Shown: positions 43,201-53,990 of the stretch, one piece after another
Layout of the letters: each line of letters begins with the position of its first letter
How positions within the stretch are numbered: position 1 is the first letter of the stretch
Assembly (NCBI GenBank): GCA_029465975.1
Contig: CM055745.1
Location: 2,267,788-2,331,787, forward strand
Direction of reading: 5' to 3'
DNA: 64,000 nucleotides
Source: Dallia pectoralis
Lineage: Eukaryota > Chordata > Actinopteri > Esociformes > Umbridae
Notes under the pieces: model-generated
What the model saw: only the letters and a program-made list of their open reading frames with translations
The model's database searches: none
Told to the model about the DNA's origin: nothing
Made by a program: the position numbers and the translations under genes

Positions 43201-44331
43201 AAGAGAAGGGGACCAAGCACAGAGCCTTGAGGGACGCCATGGGTGACCTTGGCAGTAGAGGACTTGCAGTTATTTATAGAGATGTATTGATGTCTGTTAG
43301 AGAGCTAAGAGCTGAGCCAGGATAGAGCTGTGCCAGTTATGCCGAGGCAGTGCTGGAGGCGTGTAAGGAGGTTAGATGTTTATGGTTGCATGTGTAACAT
43401 ACTCTGTGTCCACCTGCAGATGGAGCAGGCTCACAGCGCTGGAGCCGCCAGCAGCACGGGTTCCCTTGAGAGGGCCTCGTTGTTCTGCGCCTCCGGTTCT
43501 ACAACGACCTCCTGCTCCGGACTGTCCAGCCCTGTGGAGAACTTCACCAAGGGCAAATCCTCCAGCCGCTTCTCCCTGTTCTCCCCTCCCTGGAACAGCA
43601 GCTCCGAATCCGACTCCAACCCCCCGTCTCGCACGGGCTCCAAAAAGCTGCGTAACTACAGCATGAGGGTGGCCACGAGTCCGGCCGGGATAGGGGTTGG
43701 GTCAGGAGGCAGAGTCGGCCCACCGGACACACCGGAACCACCCAAGCAGACCATCCCGGAACACTTCCAGTACTCCGAGCCGGTCATCTCCAAGGTGACG
43801 GACTACATCTTCGTGGGCAACCTGAACGCCGCGTACAACGGCCGCACGCTTTGCCGCAACAACATCGACAGCATCATTGACATGAGCAGCCTGCCTGGAG
43901 ACCCCGGACCCAGCCTCAGTCTGATACCGTGCACCTGCTCACGTGGGGCCCGCCACAGCTGGTCCCGCCTTAAGGTGGACATCTGTGATGTGCCAGATGC
44001 TCTGGGTGAGGGAAGCCCCTCCCTGAAGCAGCGCTGTTTCGAGGACATCAACGAGTGCATCGAGGCCTCCACGGAAAAGAGAAAACGTGTTCTGGTCCAC
44101 TGCAGAGACGGGTTCTCCCTGGCTCCTACCTGTATCATCCAGTACCTCATGGTGAAGCAGAATATGCAGCTGATCGCTGCCTACGAGGTGCTGAGGGCCA
44201 AGTACCCAGTGAACATCAGGGAGTGTCACCAGAACCTTCTGGTTAGCCTGGAGAGAGCTCTGCGACCCGGAGGCAACGTGGACCCAGAGTGCTTCAAGCA
44301 GGCCATCTCAAGGAAAGTGGCCTGGACCTGA
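40286..44331 (+). CDS. Dual-specificity phosphatase-like protein lacking catalytic Arg
   Basis: Four coding exons: 40286-40370, 40472-40558, 40960-41144 and 43420-44331; phases close, giving 422 residues. The N-terminal 230 residues are low in complexity, rich in Ser, Pro and Gly, and probably disordered. The C-terminal part (about 235-410) has the DSP fold plan: [16 protein letters not shown] (YIFVGN is the start seen in many DSPs), DSIIDMSS, a DICDVPD segment, then [14 protein letters not shown]. The active-site loop HCxxGxxR has His and Cys (Cys about 347), but the Arg position is Leu (about 353), so phosphate binding and catalysis should be lost. I infer a pseudophosphatase, perhaps a phosphoprotein-binding scaffold. 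I do not recognise the orthologue. Introns hold a 32-bp array, a 47-bp array and three transposon fragments. Confidence 0.75.
41300..41890. repeat. About 47-bp minisatellite in phosphatase-like intron
   Basis: About twelve diverged copies containing GACTTTGGCCCTGTCCATTT and AGTTTGGGGACCAGTTGAGT; copies toward 41890 are more degenerate. Lies between coding exons 3 and 4. Confidence 0.88.
41893..42625 (-). mobile_element. Tc1/mariner transposon fragment
   Basis: Begins AATGGGGCAAAAAAGTATTT, close to a known fish Tc1-type terminal repeat. Minus-strand frames read like the C-terminal half of Tc1 transposase (e.g. [20 protein letters not shown]; a [13 protein letters not shown] segment around 42250), with frameshifts. 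The other terminal repeat is missing, so the element is truncated, at its junction with the hAT fragment. Confidence 0.8.
42628..43095 (+). mobile_element. hAT transposon fragment with BED zinc finger
   Basis: Starts with AGGGCTGGGCGATATAGAGT, the terminal sequence common to fish hAT elements. Downstream the plus strand encodes [20 protein letters not shown] followed by FHHLKQKH, the Cys-x2-Cys...His-x-x-x-x-His pattern of a BED finger found at the N-terminus of hAT transposases. A stop follows about 10 residues later; no DDE domain remains. Confidence 0.78.
43160..43345 (-). mobile_element. LINE reverse transcriptase fragment
   Basis: The minus strand encodes [20 protein letters not shown] (about 43185-43245), the conserved RT block preceding the catalytic YADD box in LINEs. 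Only this piece remains, ending about 75 bp before the last exon of the phosphatase-like gene. The clade is not determined. Confidence 0.8.
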
Positions 44332-45340
44332 CTGGTTACCTTCAGTTTCACTCACTTTATTTGTATTTATTTAATCGTGGCATTTAATGGGTATTTTTCT
44401 ATGGATGTTTTTTTACTGCTATATTTTGTCGTAATCATCTGGGAATAGTGGCTCGTCACTCGTTGGAATGGAAGTTCACATGCGTGTTGATATGACCACT
44501 TTTGAATGGACCTGATTGTCTCCAGAAGAGGGAGGTGATTCAGTGTTTTATCTTCTACAGCTGCTAGATATGGAAGATGTTTCATTCTGCACTGTGACAT
44601 CAGGCAGGCAGGCTTGGTTTATATGGTGGCCGTGCCAGTTTTTAGTCTTATTATTTATGTCAGGGGTTTTTGATTGGGCGATCTCAGGAGAACTAATGAT
44701 GATGTCATTCCAATATGGCGGCCAACGCTGCTGATGATTTCTGAATACCAGGGGACGTCATGGCTCTATTGAATCTGTGTCGGCCCCTAACTGGGGCCCG
44801 GCCATTACTGGACTGTATCAGTGACCTGCTGGAGACTTGGAAACCCCATTGTCACACCTCCATTAGTCTGGGACCTTCCTGCCACAGACGGACATAAATA
44901 ATGTGGTTTCCTCCACATCGTTTTCCAATATGGTGTAGAAGACCAGTCGGAAGATTAATTACCATGGAACATCCTCTGTGAGGAAAATGTACTGTCTGAC
45001 TCTTTATTGATGTTCCCTGTCACTTTTATTCACCGTTGTTACTACTTGCTGTGGAAAATGTGACTTTGTATTTTCAGCTTTTGTGTCTGCAGGGAAAACC
45101 TGACGGTCAGTATCTCTATCTGGTATGTTAGTATTAGTATATTATACATTTGACTGAGTAGTGGTTTATTGTTGTACTCCGGGAGATTTTTTTATTACAC
45201 TACCTAAAACAAAATGCATTGTGATGGGCCAGCTGTTATGCATTTATATAAAACATTGACTGGCTTTTAAATAATCATCATTCTGTGTTACGGAAATATC
45301 AATGTAAAATTAATGTTTTGAAGACCTGTGCTCCAGTGCT
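44332..45340 (+). other. Probable 3' UTR of the phosphatase-like gene
   Basis: AT-rich, no protein-like frames. No repeat or element recognised. Confidence 0.4.
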
Positions 45341-45344
45341 CGAT

Positions 45345-45910
45345 CCTGGTCATTTGGTTCCACTATCTCTTCCTTTAAGGCTGACTGCCTACAACTATGT
45401 TTTCATTACTTTGTTTCAGCTATATTCTGTTCATTTGGTTCCACTATCTCTTCCTTTAAGGCTGACTGCCTACAACTATGTTTTCATTACTTTGTTTCAG
45501 CTATATTCTGTTCATTTGGTTCCACTATCTCTTCCTTTAAGGCTGACTTCCTACAACTATGTTTTCATTACTTTGTTTCAGCTATATTCTGTTCATTTGG
45601 TTCCACTATCTCTTCCTTTAAGGCTGACTTCCTACAACTATGTTTTCATTACTTTGTTTCAGCTCTATTCTGTTCATTTGGTTCCACTATCTCTTCCTTT
45701 AAGGCTGACTTCCTACAACTATGTTTTCATTACTTTGTTTCAGCTATATTCTGTTCATTTGGTTCCACTATCTCTTCCTTTAAGGCTGACTGCCTACAAC
45801 TATGTTTTCATTACTTTGTTTCAGCTATATTCTGTTCATTTGGTTCCACTATTTCTTCCTTTAAGGCTGACTGCCTACAACTATGTTTTCATTACTTTGT
45901 TTCAGCTGCC
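45345..45910. repeat. 78-bp minisatellite, seven copies
   Basis: Seven near-identical units containing CATTTGGTTCCACTATCTCT, AAGGCTGACTGCCTACAACT and CATTACTTTGTTTCAGCTAT. As 78 is divisible by three, one frame stays open for over 200 codons with a 26-residue period. That frame lacks an ATG before the repeat and any domain; I consider it non-coding. Confidence 0.93.
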
Positions 45911-47325
45911 ACAAGAACCATTTTTGTATAATCTGCCAAAAAACTGTAAAATAATGTCACTTCAGGGCCCTCTGATTGGCTAAATCATTTCTTAAGTTAG
46001 TTGTAAAGCAGCTCATTATCCTGATGGAATGGTGTGAAGGCTTATTGGATTTGATATAATTATCAGCTGGCTTGTTACAGATCTCATATTTATGAAATGA
46101 CATTGATCCAAGGCATTGTAGGTTATGATCATAAACTGCTCTCCTGTTCATACAAAGAACAGAATTAAGTGTTTTTCTGCAGTGATGAATATTTAGTTCT
46201 TTATTGACTAGTATCGGTGGATTTGAAGGTGAGCGTTTGGTGCCTTTGTTTGAATTTAGTCTTTTTGCAACTGTTCAGTGACACACCGGCACTTTGTCAG
46301 CAGTTGATGGGTACTGATTAATATGTTTATGCTGTAATATGTTGCCTATTAAATTATGCTGTCAATACTTCAATTGGAATATATGATGTTATGAAAGAAT
46401 ATCATTGTGTGAATTGGTTATTGCTGTAACATCTTTTTGGTAACTAGTGGTTGCAGTTTTATTTTTGTACTCAGGAAATGTGTAAGCTACAGACATTAAA
46501 TATGTCCTCCATGAAATGATTTGTGTTCCAGAAATATAGTAACTTTAGTTAGTAATCTCCTGGTGTTCAAGAAGTCAACCTTGGATTTACGCAATACAAT
46601 TTAGACCATGGTTTACCTGGACAGATTTATTATAATATTTTAAAGGTTAAAATGCTACGTTTGGCTTTGAACCTTATAAAAGAAACAAATCTATATAATC
46701 ATAGTCTACAATATATGAACTGTATGGTGTTGGTTTAAACAAGCTAATAGTTTTGTTTTAAATGATATTCAGTGAAACACATTTTGGAGGTGGTGTTAAC
46801 GAATGAGCATAAACGATCTGGGTTGTTGGTTATTGAATGTTGGTTATGAGACAAACATTAATAGTTGGTTAAGTTATGAGTTTAAATACGTTTTAAATTG
46901 TCTGTAGACAGTTGGACTAAAGATCCTGTCAGATCTGCATCAATGTAAATATCAACCTTTCATATAAGGTTATTTGACCCTTGTGTTGGTGACTGTTTGA
47001 ATTGTCCCACTTATTGTTTTATAAAATGTTCTCAGGTGAATTGTTCAATTGCCCGGAATGTTCTGACTGAAATAAATATAAAAACAAAATGTGAAGCAGT
47101 TTAATTCCTGTGTCATGTTTCTAACAGTTAAATCTATTGGGAGGTGTAAATATTAAAGACTTACAACTGCAATTATCTGCCTGGAAACATTATTCAGAGA
47201 TTTTGTTCCATACTGACATAATTGCATCACACAGTTTCTGCAGATTTGTCTGCTGCACATCCATGATGCAAATCTCATGTTCTGTTGTCTAATTATTATA
47301 TTATAGTTTGCATCAACTAACTGGA
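45911..47325. other. AT-rich DNA, nothing supported
   Basis: Low-GC sequence with no convincing frames or repeats. AAATAAATATAAAAAC at about 47070 could be a poly(A) signal of a long 3' UTR. Confidence 0.4.
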
Positions 47326-47329
47326 CTAA

Positions 47330-48405
47330 ACTAAAGTTATTATATCCAGAGCATCAGGACACGGTCTACCAGACTCATTAACAGTTATTATAACAGATGT
47401 TAAATCCAGAGCATCAGGACACGGTCTACCAGACTCACTAACAGTTATTATAACAGATGTTAAATCCAGAGCATCAGGACACGGTCTACCAGACTCACTA
47501 ACAGTTATTATAACAGATGTTAAATCCAGAGCATCAGGACACGGTCTACCAGACTCACTAACAGTTATTATAACAGATGTTAAATCCAGAGCATCAGGAC
47601 ACGGTCTACCAGACTCACTAACAGTTATTATAACAGATGTTAAATCCAGAGCATCAGGACACGGTCTACCAGACTCACTAACAGTTATTATAACAGATGT
47701 TAAATCCAGAGCATCAGGACACGGTCTACCAGACTCACTAACAGTTATTATAACAAATGTTAAATCCAGAGNNNNNNNNNNNNNNNNNNNNNNNNNNNNN
47801 NNNNNNNNNNNNNNNNNNNNNNNNNNNNNNNNNNNNNNNNNNNNNNNNNNNNNNNNNNNNNNNNNNNNNNNNNNNNNNNNNNNNNNNNNNNNNNNNNNNN
47901 NNNNNNNNNNNNNNNNNNNNNNNNNNNNNNNNNNNNNNNNNNNNNNNNNNNNNNNNNNNNNNNNNNNNNNNNNNNNNNNNNNNNNNNNNNNNNNNNNNNN
48001 NNNNNNNNNNNNNNNNNNNNNNNNNNNNNNNNNNNNNNNNNNNNNNNNNNNNNNNNNNNNNNNNNNNNNNNNNNNNNNNNNNNNNNNNNNNNNNNNNNNN
48101 NNNNNNNNNNNNNNNNNNNNNNNNNNNNNNNNNNNNNNNNNNNNNNNNNNNNNNNNNNNNNNNNNNNNNNNNNNNNNNNNNNNNNNNNNNNNNNNNNNNN
48201 NNNNNNNNNNNNNNNNNNNNNNNNNNNNNNNNNNNNNNNNNNNNNNNNNNNNNNNNNNNNNNNNNNNNNNNTCTACCAGACTCACTAACAGTTATTATAA
48301 CAGATGTTAAATCCAGAGCATCAGGACACGGTCTACCAGACTCACTAACAGTTATTATAACAGATGTTAAATCCAGAGCATCAGGACATGGTCTACCAGA
48401 CTCAC
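47330..48405. repeat. 60-bp minisatellite interrupted by assembly gap
   Basis: Seven copies before and two to three copies after a 500-N gap, almost identical. Units contain TTAAATCCAGAGCATCAGGA and ACGGTCTACCAGACTCACTA. The gap lies inside the array, so true copy number is unknown. Confidence 0.95.
47772..48271. other. Assembly gap of 500 N
   Basis: A run of exactly 500 N, typical of a gap of unknown or nominal size. Repeat copies of the same family stand on both sides. Confidence 0.98.
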
Positions 48406-48565
48406 AGTTTTTATACCAAGGTCATAAGACATCTATATCAGGAACATTAATCTTCTGATCATATTGATCAATGAACATACAAGTATTGATCCAAAGTGTG
48501 TGTTTTTCTCCATTTTGTGTTTACAGGTTTAAGCAAACAGAAAGAACAGGGCTACTTCCTTTAAA

Positions 48566-48849
48566 ATGAGTCTTACTGGGGGGAGAGAAGACAGGGGCAC
48601 TGCCTCTGAAATCAGTCTCTCTGGGGAACATGACACCACAGCTAAAAGGTGACATTATGTTAAATGTTAAGTGTTTCCCCGTCTGAGTTCAGAGTTAAAA
48701 GTGACTGAATATTTCCCTCTGTTGTGTTGAAGCCCAATCCAGCTGGAGAGACCAACCTCTCCTGTACCCAGCTGTGTGTCCATGAAGAGTGACCGGTCTA
48801 TGAACCCACCTGTTACGTTCAGAGAGGGAGACTTTTCTACTGATCAAAG
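48566..48849 (+). CDS. NLRC3-like NLR leader exons, copy 1
   Basis: Exon 48566-48648 (MSLTGGREDRGTASEISLSG...) and exon 48733-48849 (SPIQLERPTSPVPSCVSMKS then DRSMNPPVTFREGDFSTDQR) with proper GT/AG borders and matching phase. An untranslated stretch from an acceptor at 48526 precedes the ATG. Fish NLR-C (NLRC3-like, NLRP12-like) genes begin with such short exons rich in SGE and SCVSMKSD motifs, ahead of the FISNA-NACHT exon. No FISNA/NACHT exon follows; transposons do. It is a fragment, a broken gene, or the 5' end of a gene whose body lies elsewhere. Confidence 0.7.
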
Positions 48850-48969
48850 GTAATTAAACCTCATGGCTCAGCTATTGCTCTTATTTGGTTATTTAGTTCC
48901 CATTATCTGATACCATGACAACAGCTAATCTTCCTGGTTTCAACATTTAACAACTAAGACATTACCACC

Positions 48970-49548
48970 AGGTCCGTTTCAAGAAGGAGGTTTAACAAAC
49001 TCTAAAACTAACCCTGACCTCGGAGTAGATTTACCCTAAGATGGAAAACTCTGGAGTTTTCGGTTTCAGAACAGCCGAATTGAGTTTTTTCAATCAACTC
49101 AGTGTAGGTTCCCTCAGAGTTTTGCGCGTGCACCGCCGCTATAAAAAGGCAGCATGAATGGAGCCGTGATACTACGATTCACCATGGCAACCAGCATTAC
49201 TACAGCATACGTCACCCCAAGCTTGAAATACTGATGCAGGCTTACAGCGACTATGAACACGCATTTAGAAAAAAATTGCTGCTCGGGTCGGTGTCAAATA
49301 CAGAATGATATTGTATCGGTATATTGGTTATAACAAATGTGCAATACGGAATTATTCTTATTCTTATATTTTAATTATTAAAGGTTCTTGTCTATCTCGC
49401 AATACGGGATTTTTCAAAAAAGCTCAGCGAATTGTTCTTTTTGTATAAACGTACAGGCCATGGCTGTGAATGACTTCCCACGTCACATCCGCTTATAAAG
49501 CAGCCATCTAATCGTGTTTACATGAAATAAGCCTGCTCCGGAGCAGGT
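48970..49548. mobile_element. Possible PIF/Harbinger-type element, left part
   Basis: Begins GGTCCGTTTCAAGAAGGAGG followed by TTTAACAAACTC, reminiscent of Harbinger-type ends in fish, and ends near CCTGCTCCGGAGCAGGTT. Sequence resuming after the DIRS-like element (TAACCCGGATTATGCC, about 53307-53375) may be its right part, so the DIRS-like element would have inserted into it. Based on remembered resemblance only. Confidence 0.35.
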
Positions 49549-49611
49549 TCAAGCTTACGCACCTGTTGCTATGACAACAAGTACAGGATGAGCTTCGGAG
49601 AACGTCTCCGG

Positions 49612-50949
49612 TTACGCATGTGACCATAGGAGCTCCACCACCTCGGGATGGAGTCTCCATTCCCCGGGCCACGGCCGGTTCCTCGACCGGGTGTCTACCC
49701 CCTGATTTAGGCACCCCGGGATATAAATGGCCCTTAAAGAAAGGAGCATCCCGTGGGACCATAGAAGGAACTGGCGGGTCAGATTGTAAAGTGGGCGACC
49801 GACCGGACAAGAACATGATGACCCTTTAGGTCTGGGTGGAAGTGCTTCAGAGCCTGGTAAACTGCCAGCATCTCTAGCCAATTTATGTGCCACGATAGAT
49901 GATGGCCCCGCCAAAGCCCTTGGGCTGGGCGACCACTCATGATCGCCCCGCAGCCTGTGAGGGAGGCATCTGTCGTTAGTGTTACACAACAACATGGCGC
50001 TCCCAACACAGGGACCCTGGGTTAGGAACCAAGGCTTCCTCCACATGACTAGCGTGCGGAGACAACGCCGCGTAACTGTGATCAAGCGGAACTGGTTTCC
50101 CCTCGGGGAGAACCCCTTGGTTCTGAGCCACCACTGCAATAGTCTCATGTACAACAGGCCGCAAGGTATAACGTTGGACGCTGCTGCCAACAGACCCAAC
50201 AGTCTCTGAAACTGTTTCACAGTGAGTGACTGGCCTAGTCTTACCTGGTCGACAGCTGCGAGGATCAACGCGACACGTGCAGGAGACAGATGTGCCCGCA
50301 TCGTGGTCGAATCCCAGACTACGCCCAGGAAAGTGGTCACCTGTAACGGCGATAGCACACTCTTCCCGGCATTGACCCTCAACCCCAGTTTCTTGATGTG
50401 AGCCAGAACGACATCTCGATGCCGAACCACTAGATGCTCAGAAGGAGCCAGAATCAACCAATCATCGATATAATTTAAGATGCGTATGCCCTGGAGGCGC
50501 AACGATGCCAGGGCAGCGTCCATACATCTCGTGAACGTACGGCGAGAGAGTGCTAGGCCGAACGGAAGAACCCGATACTGGTACGCTTCGCCCCAGGGCA
50601 CATCTGTCTCCTGTGTTGTGGAAGGATGGAAATAGGCGTCCTTCAGATCTATCGTGACAAACCAGTCCTCGGACCTGATGTGACACAATCTGTTTGAGAA
50701 TGAGCATTCGAGTAAACGCTCGCCTGGGCCATCTGAGCCCCTGCCCAACTGAGGGCACCAGGAGAAGCTCACTTCTCCCCTGGTGGTGACCACCCCCAGC
50801 ATCTCAACCCTGCTGTCAGGGTCTCTTAGACAAAGCCTTTTTGGGGGTTGCGACAGCCCTCGGAACTGTCCTACCCCCCGAAGGCCCTGCCTGCGAGAGT
50901 TGCCTCCCGGTCCAACCATCTCTGTGTGGAGGAGCACGAGTAGCGACAC
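49612..50949 (-). pseudogene. DIRS-like reverse transcriptase/RNase H, frameshifted
   Basis: The RT reads WFVTIDLKDAYFHPS, YQYRVLPFGLALSRRTFTRC and, at the active site, ILNYIDDWLILA (YIDD box); then GVVWDSTTMRAHLSPARV. The RNase H part (TTDASLTGCGAIMSG, WHINWLEMLAVYQALKHFHP) is in another frame at 49779-50009, and its C-terminal segment (PGEWRLHPEVVELLWSHA) returns to the first frame. Inactive as it stands. Confidence 0.85.
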
Positions 50950-51145
50950 TTACCTTTTGCTGCGCCCGGTGTGCCGCGCTAGACAACGGGCGGGGCTGCC
51001 CCCGTCCGACAGCCCCTGCAACGTGACTACGACTGAAAAGGAATTTTTGGAAAGCAGCCGCCTGCCTTTTCTCCTCTTGGAACCTCTCGATGACAGAGTC
51101 AATCGCGTGTCCAAAGAGGCCCTCGGGTAACAGAGGCCCGTCCAA
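50816..51145 (-). pseudogene. DIRS-like gag, C-terminal piece
   Basis: Begins LDGPLLPEGLFGHAIDSVIE and continues through RGQPRPLSSAAHRAQQKVSV, segments typical of fish DIRS gag ends. Separated from the upstream gag piece by about 800 bp of unrelated sequence. Confidence 0.7.
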
Positions 51146-51149
51146 AAGG

Positions 51150-51958
51150 AATGTTTATTTTAAATTTTTTTATTTAACCTTTCTTTAACCAGGTAGGCCG
51201 ATTGAGAACAATTTCTCATTTACAACGGCGACCTGGCCAAGATAAGGTGAAAAAATGTGCAGGACAACATATAGTTACACAGAATACACAAACACAGGAG
51301 TGCAAATAGCAGTGGGACACAGTAAGGAATACAGCTTCAAGATTAAACAGGATGAGGTGTATGAAGTACAGTTGAGCAGCATAGATACAGTGATAAATAA
51401 ATATATATAAAAAATAAATACAATGAGTATCTTAACACGGAATGTAAAATGATTAAAGTGTGCCTAGCAGGTATACAGAATAAAGTGTCTCTAGCAGGTT
51501 GGTCGATAGAGTGCATGGGAGTAAAGGAAATGAGTTTATGGGAAAGATCAATTGGGCATTATCTGAGCACAAAGAGTGGTTCAACAGTGTACACAGATAT
51601 GACAGCAGTACAGGTGCAAATAGGGCATGGCAAAGTGAGAAGGGGGTTGTGGGCCGTTAGCAGGTACAGAGATCTGACAGGTGTTCAGACAGGAGCCGTT
51701 TGAAGGCAGCTGGTGAGATGAGGGTTTAGAGTTTGAGGGATTTTTCGTAAATCGTTCCTGTCATTGGCAGCTGCGAACTGGAGGGATTGGCGGCCGAATG
51801 TTGTGCAGGCTTTCGGGGTCACTAAAGCAATGTACCTACTTGAGCGTAGACTGCGGGTGGGTAGCGCAATGGTAACTAGACAACTTAAGTACAGTGGGAC
51901 TTTGGCAAGCAGAGACTTGTAAATAAGTTGGTACCAATGAGTTAAACGCCGAGTAGTT
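51150..51958. mobile_element. Insertion inside the DIRS-like gag
   Basis: Starts TTTATTTTAAATTTTTTTAT followed by TTAACCTTTCTTTAACCAGG and GAGAACAATTTCTCATTTAC, a sequence I recognise as a common interspersed repeat of salmonid and other teleost genomes, although I cannot name the family. It splits the gag between ATERHLWLSLSNMRDRAV (51960s) and the LDGPLLPEG segment (51130). Confidence 0.6.
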
Positions 51959-52992
51959 AGTGACGGCCCTATCTCTCATGTTAGAGAGGCTCAACCAGAG
52001 ATGCCTCTCCGTAGCCATCAAGGCTGCCATAGACCTGCCCACTATTTTGGCCGTCTCCTTAGTGGCACGAAGAGCCAAATCTGCTGCCAGACGAAGTTCT
52101 CGAACAATATCAGGACTTAAATTCTCCCCCTGAGCCAAGTCGCTAAGCAGCTCCGCCTGATATGCCTGTAAATAAACATAGTATGCAGGAAGGAAGCCGC
52201 CTGGCCCGCCGCCGAGTAAGCTTTGCCCACCAGCGTTGAGGTAGTCTTCAACGGCTTGGAGGGCAATGCCGGTGTCCTAAGAGACGATGCCGCGGGAGAT
52301 AAATGGCTAGCCAGTATCTCCTCCGCGACCAGCATCGGTCCGTACCCATGAACATTAGCATCGGCAACATTAGCCTCGGCAACGACCTTTTCCAGGACCT
52401 CCACACCTCAGTGTAGAGGTCCGGGAAGAAAAAAGCAAACACCGGCGAGGATGTAAAGCACGGGAAGGCAAAAATCTTTCGCTCAACTTACTGGTTGAAG
52501 CAGACTCCTGCCTGTCAGCCGGCCACTTGATGTTGAGCTTTTCCACAGCTCGGGTGAGTACCTCCAGCAGCTCCTCGTTCGCAGGTGCCTGAGTTAATAA
52601 TTCAGCCTCCACCTCGTGGCTTTCAGCATTCAGCTCCTAAGAACTGGACCACTGAAGAAACCCCAGCGCGTGCTTCCGAATCCCGAACTGAGGCACTGGC
52701 TTTAGCAGACGAAGACCGAGAAAATGCAGACGCTGTCTCAGACGCGCCCGCTAGATCCACTTGCGAACCCCACGATGCCAACCGACGCCGTGCCTCGGCC
52801 TGAGCCGCGAGGAGCGCGAGCCGAGCCGCTTTCCTGAAAAAGCGCCAGGCGAGAGCGCAGTGTTCGCATGGGAAGACGGTCACAATGTTTAAAGCTAGCC
52901 TCATCGAAGACTAACTGGGCATGCTCCGCTCCCAAACAAACCACGCATAGACTGTGTCCGTCCTGTGAGAAAGCGGTTGCAGGGAGGATCAC
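51959..52992 (-). pseudogene. DIRS-like gag, N-terminal and central pieces
   Basis: Three frames carry successive parts: 52992-52738 and 52904-52623 (N-terminal Cys-rich part), 52612-52370 (EELLEVLTRAVEKLNIKW), and 52404-51959 (EEILASHLSPAASSLRTPAL, then ELRLAADLALRATKETAKIV). Frameshifts separate them, so no complete gag can be made. Confidence 0.65.
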
Positions 52993-53375
52993 ACTGTCTG
53001 AAACGCCGCTCAGTTGCCATAATCACGGTCAAATTCTTGTACATAAAATATAAAGAAACTTTCTGATTAGCCAGCTAATAACAGAAAAAACTGCGAGGAC
53101 TCTATCACAACATGCACTTGCTGAAGCAACAGAAAACTGAAGGTGCTGGTAATTAGGGGTGCTTTTATGATTTCCTGGTCGCGACGTCACCCGTCTGTGA
53201 CGTTCCGTCACGCAATTGGACTGATTACACATGTGCTTCATGACGCACTCATGCAGAGTGTTCCCATAGCGTTTTCACGCAGCTTGAAGTTCCCTGATAG
53301 GGAACCGAACTAACCCGGATTATGCCAAATCGACAACAATCAAATCTGGCTAACTGAGTTAGCGATGTACAGAGA

Positions 53376-53990
53376 ATGGACCCCAGGATTGTCATGTTTA
53401 TATTGATGTCTATGTTAGGAGGAATCCACCCATCTGTGAGGACCAGAGATCTATCCCTCCCTCTGTCCCTCTCTATGCCAGTGTTGGCACTCCCCCTGCC
53501 AGCAGAGAGATGGAGAAATCAAAGACATTGGTATCACCTGAGTTTTGTCCACACCTGTTTTCTGTTTCATCATTCGTTTCTTGTATTTAGTTCTGTTCTT
53601 GTCAGTCTGTCGGTGCCGGTTCATTGTTTGAAGTACACGTTATGCATGCAGGTACGTTGTTTGTTTCATGTACGAGCTTCCTGTTAAAAACCTGTGATCA
53701 GTACTTCTCTTTTTTGTTCTCTTTGTTGTTTTTGTGGATATCCGAAGTGTTCGGAATAAGTCTAGTACTGCAAGTCTTGGAATAAAGACAATATTTTGGA
53801 GAACCTCTGCGCCTGTGTCCTACCTGCTACCTGTTATCTGCTTGTGAGCCCGAGCGTGACACCATCACTGTCTGAGAGTGCAGGTGTTTTAGTATAATGA
53901 TTAGATTATTAATTACCACTTTTCTGATGTATTAAGTATTGATCCAATATGTTTTTTACTGTAATAGATTGACTTCAATGTGTCTATTAA
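53376..53990. other. Spacer with old repeat sequence
   Basis: Contains a stretch near 53540-53870 ending CCCGAGCGTGACACC that looks like the end of an interspersed element of unknown family. From about 53884 a diverged copy of the 55-bp unit found at 60030-61840 (GTATTAAGTATTGATCC) precedes the Kolobok-like element. Confidence 0.35.

Larger units (their letters stand above)
49549..53306 (-). mobile_element. Degenerate DIRS-like retrotransposon
   Basis: In minus-strand order: gag with an N-terminal DGHSLCVVCLGAEHAQLVFD segment (about 52990-52738), EELLEVLTRAVEKLNIKWPA (about 52590), ELRLAADLALRATKETAKIV (about 52100), then after a nested insertion the gag end (51145-50816), reverse transcriptase and RNase H (50780-49612). 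The gag is split over several frames. No tyrosine recombinase is seen; the element ends soon after RNase H. Terminal inverted sequence such as TTCCCTGATAGGGAA (about 53290) is present. DIRS elements integrate by tyrosine recombinase without target duplication, consistent with none being found. Confidence 0.75.

Noticed and set aside
43431..44229. Several antisense frames over the phosphatase-like exon
   Set aside because: GC-rich exon shadow frames without motifs; the plus-strand frame has domain and splice support.
45285..45983. 232-residue frame with 26-residue repeats
   Set aside because: Frame follows a 78-bp minisatellite, no ATG at its start, hydrophobic biased sequence, no splice sites.
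47326..48458. Open frames of 233 and 319 residues
   Set aside because: They run through 500 N and a 60-bp minisatellite; not interpretable.
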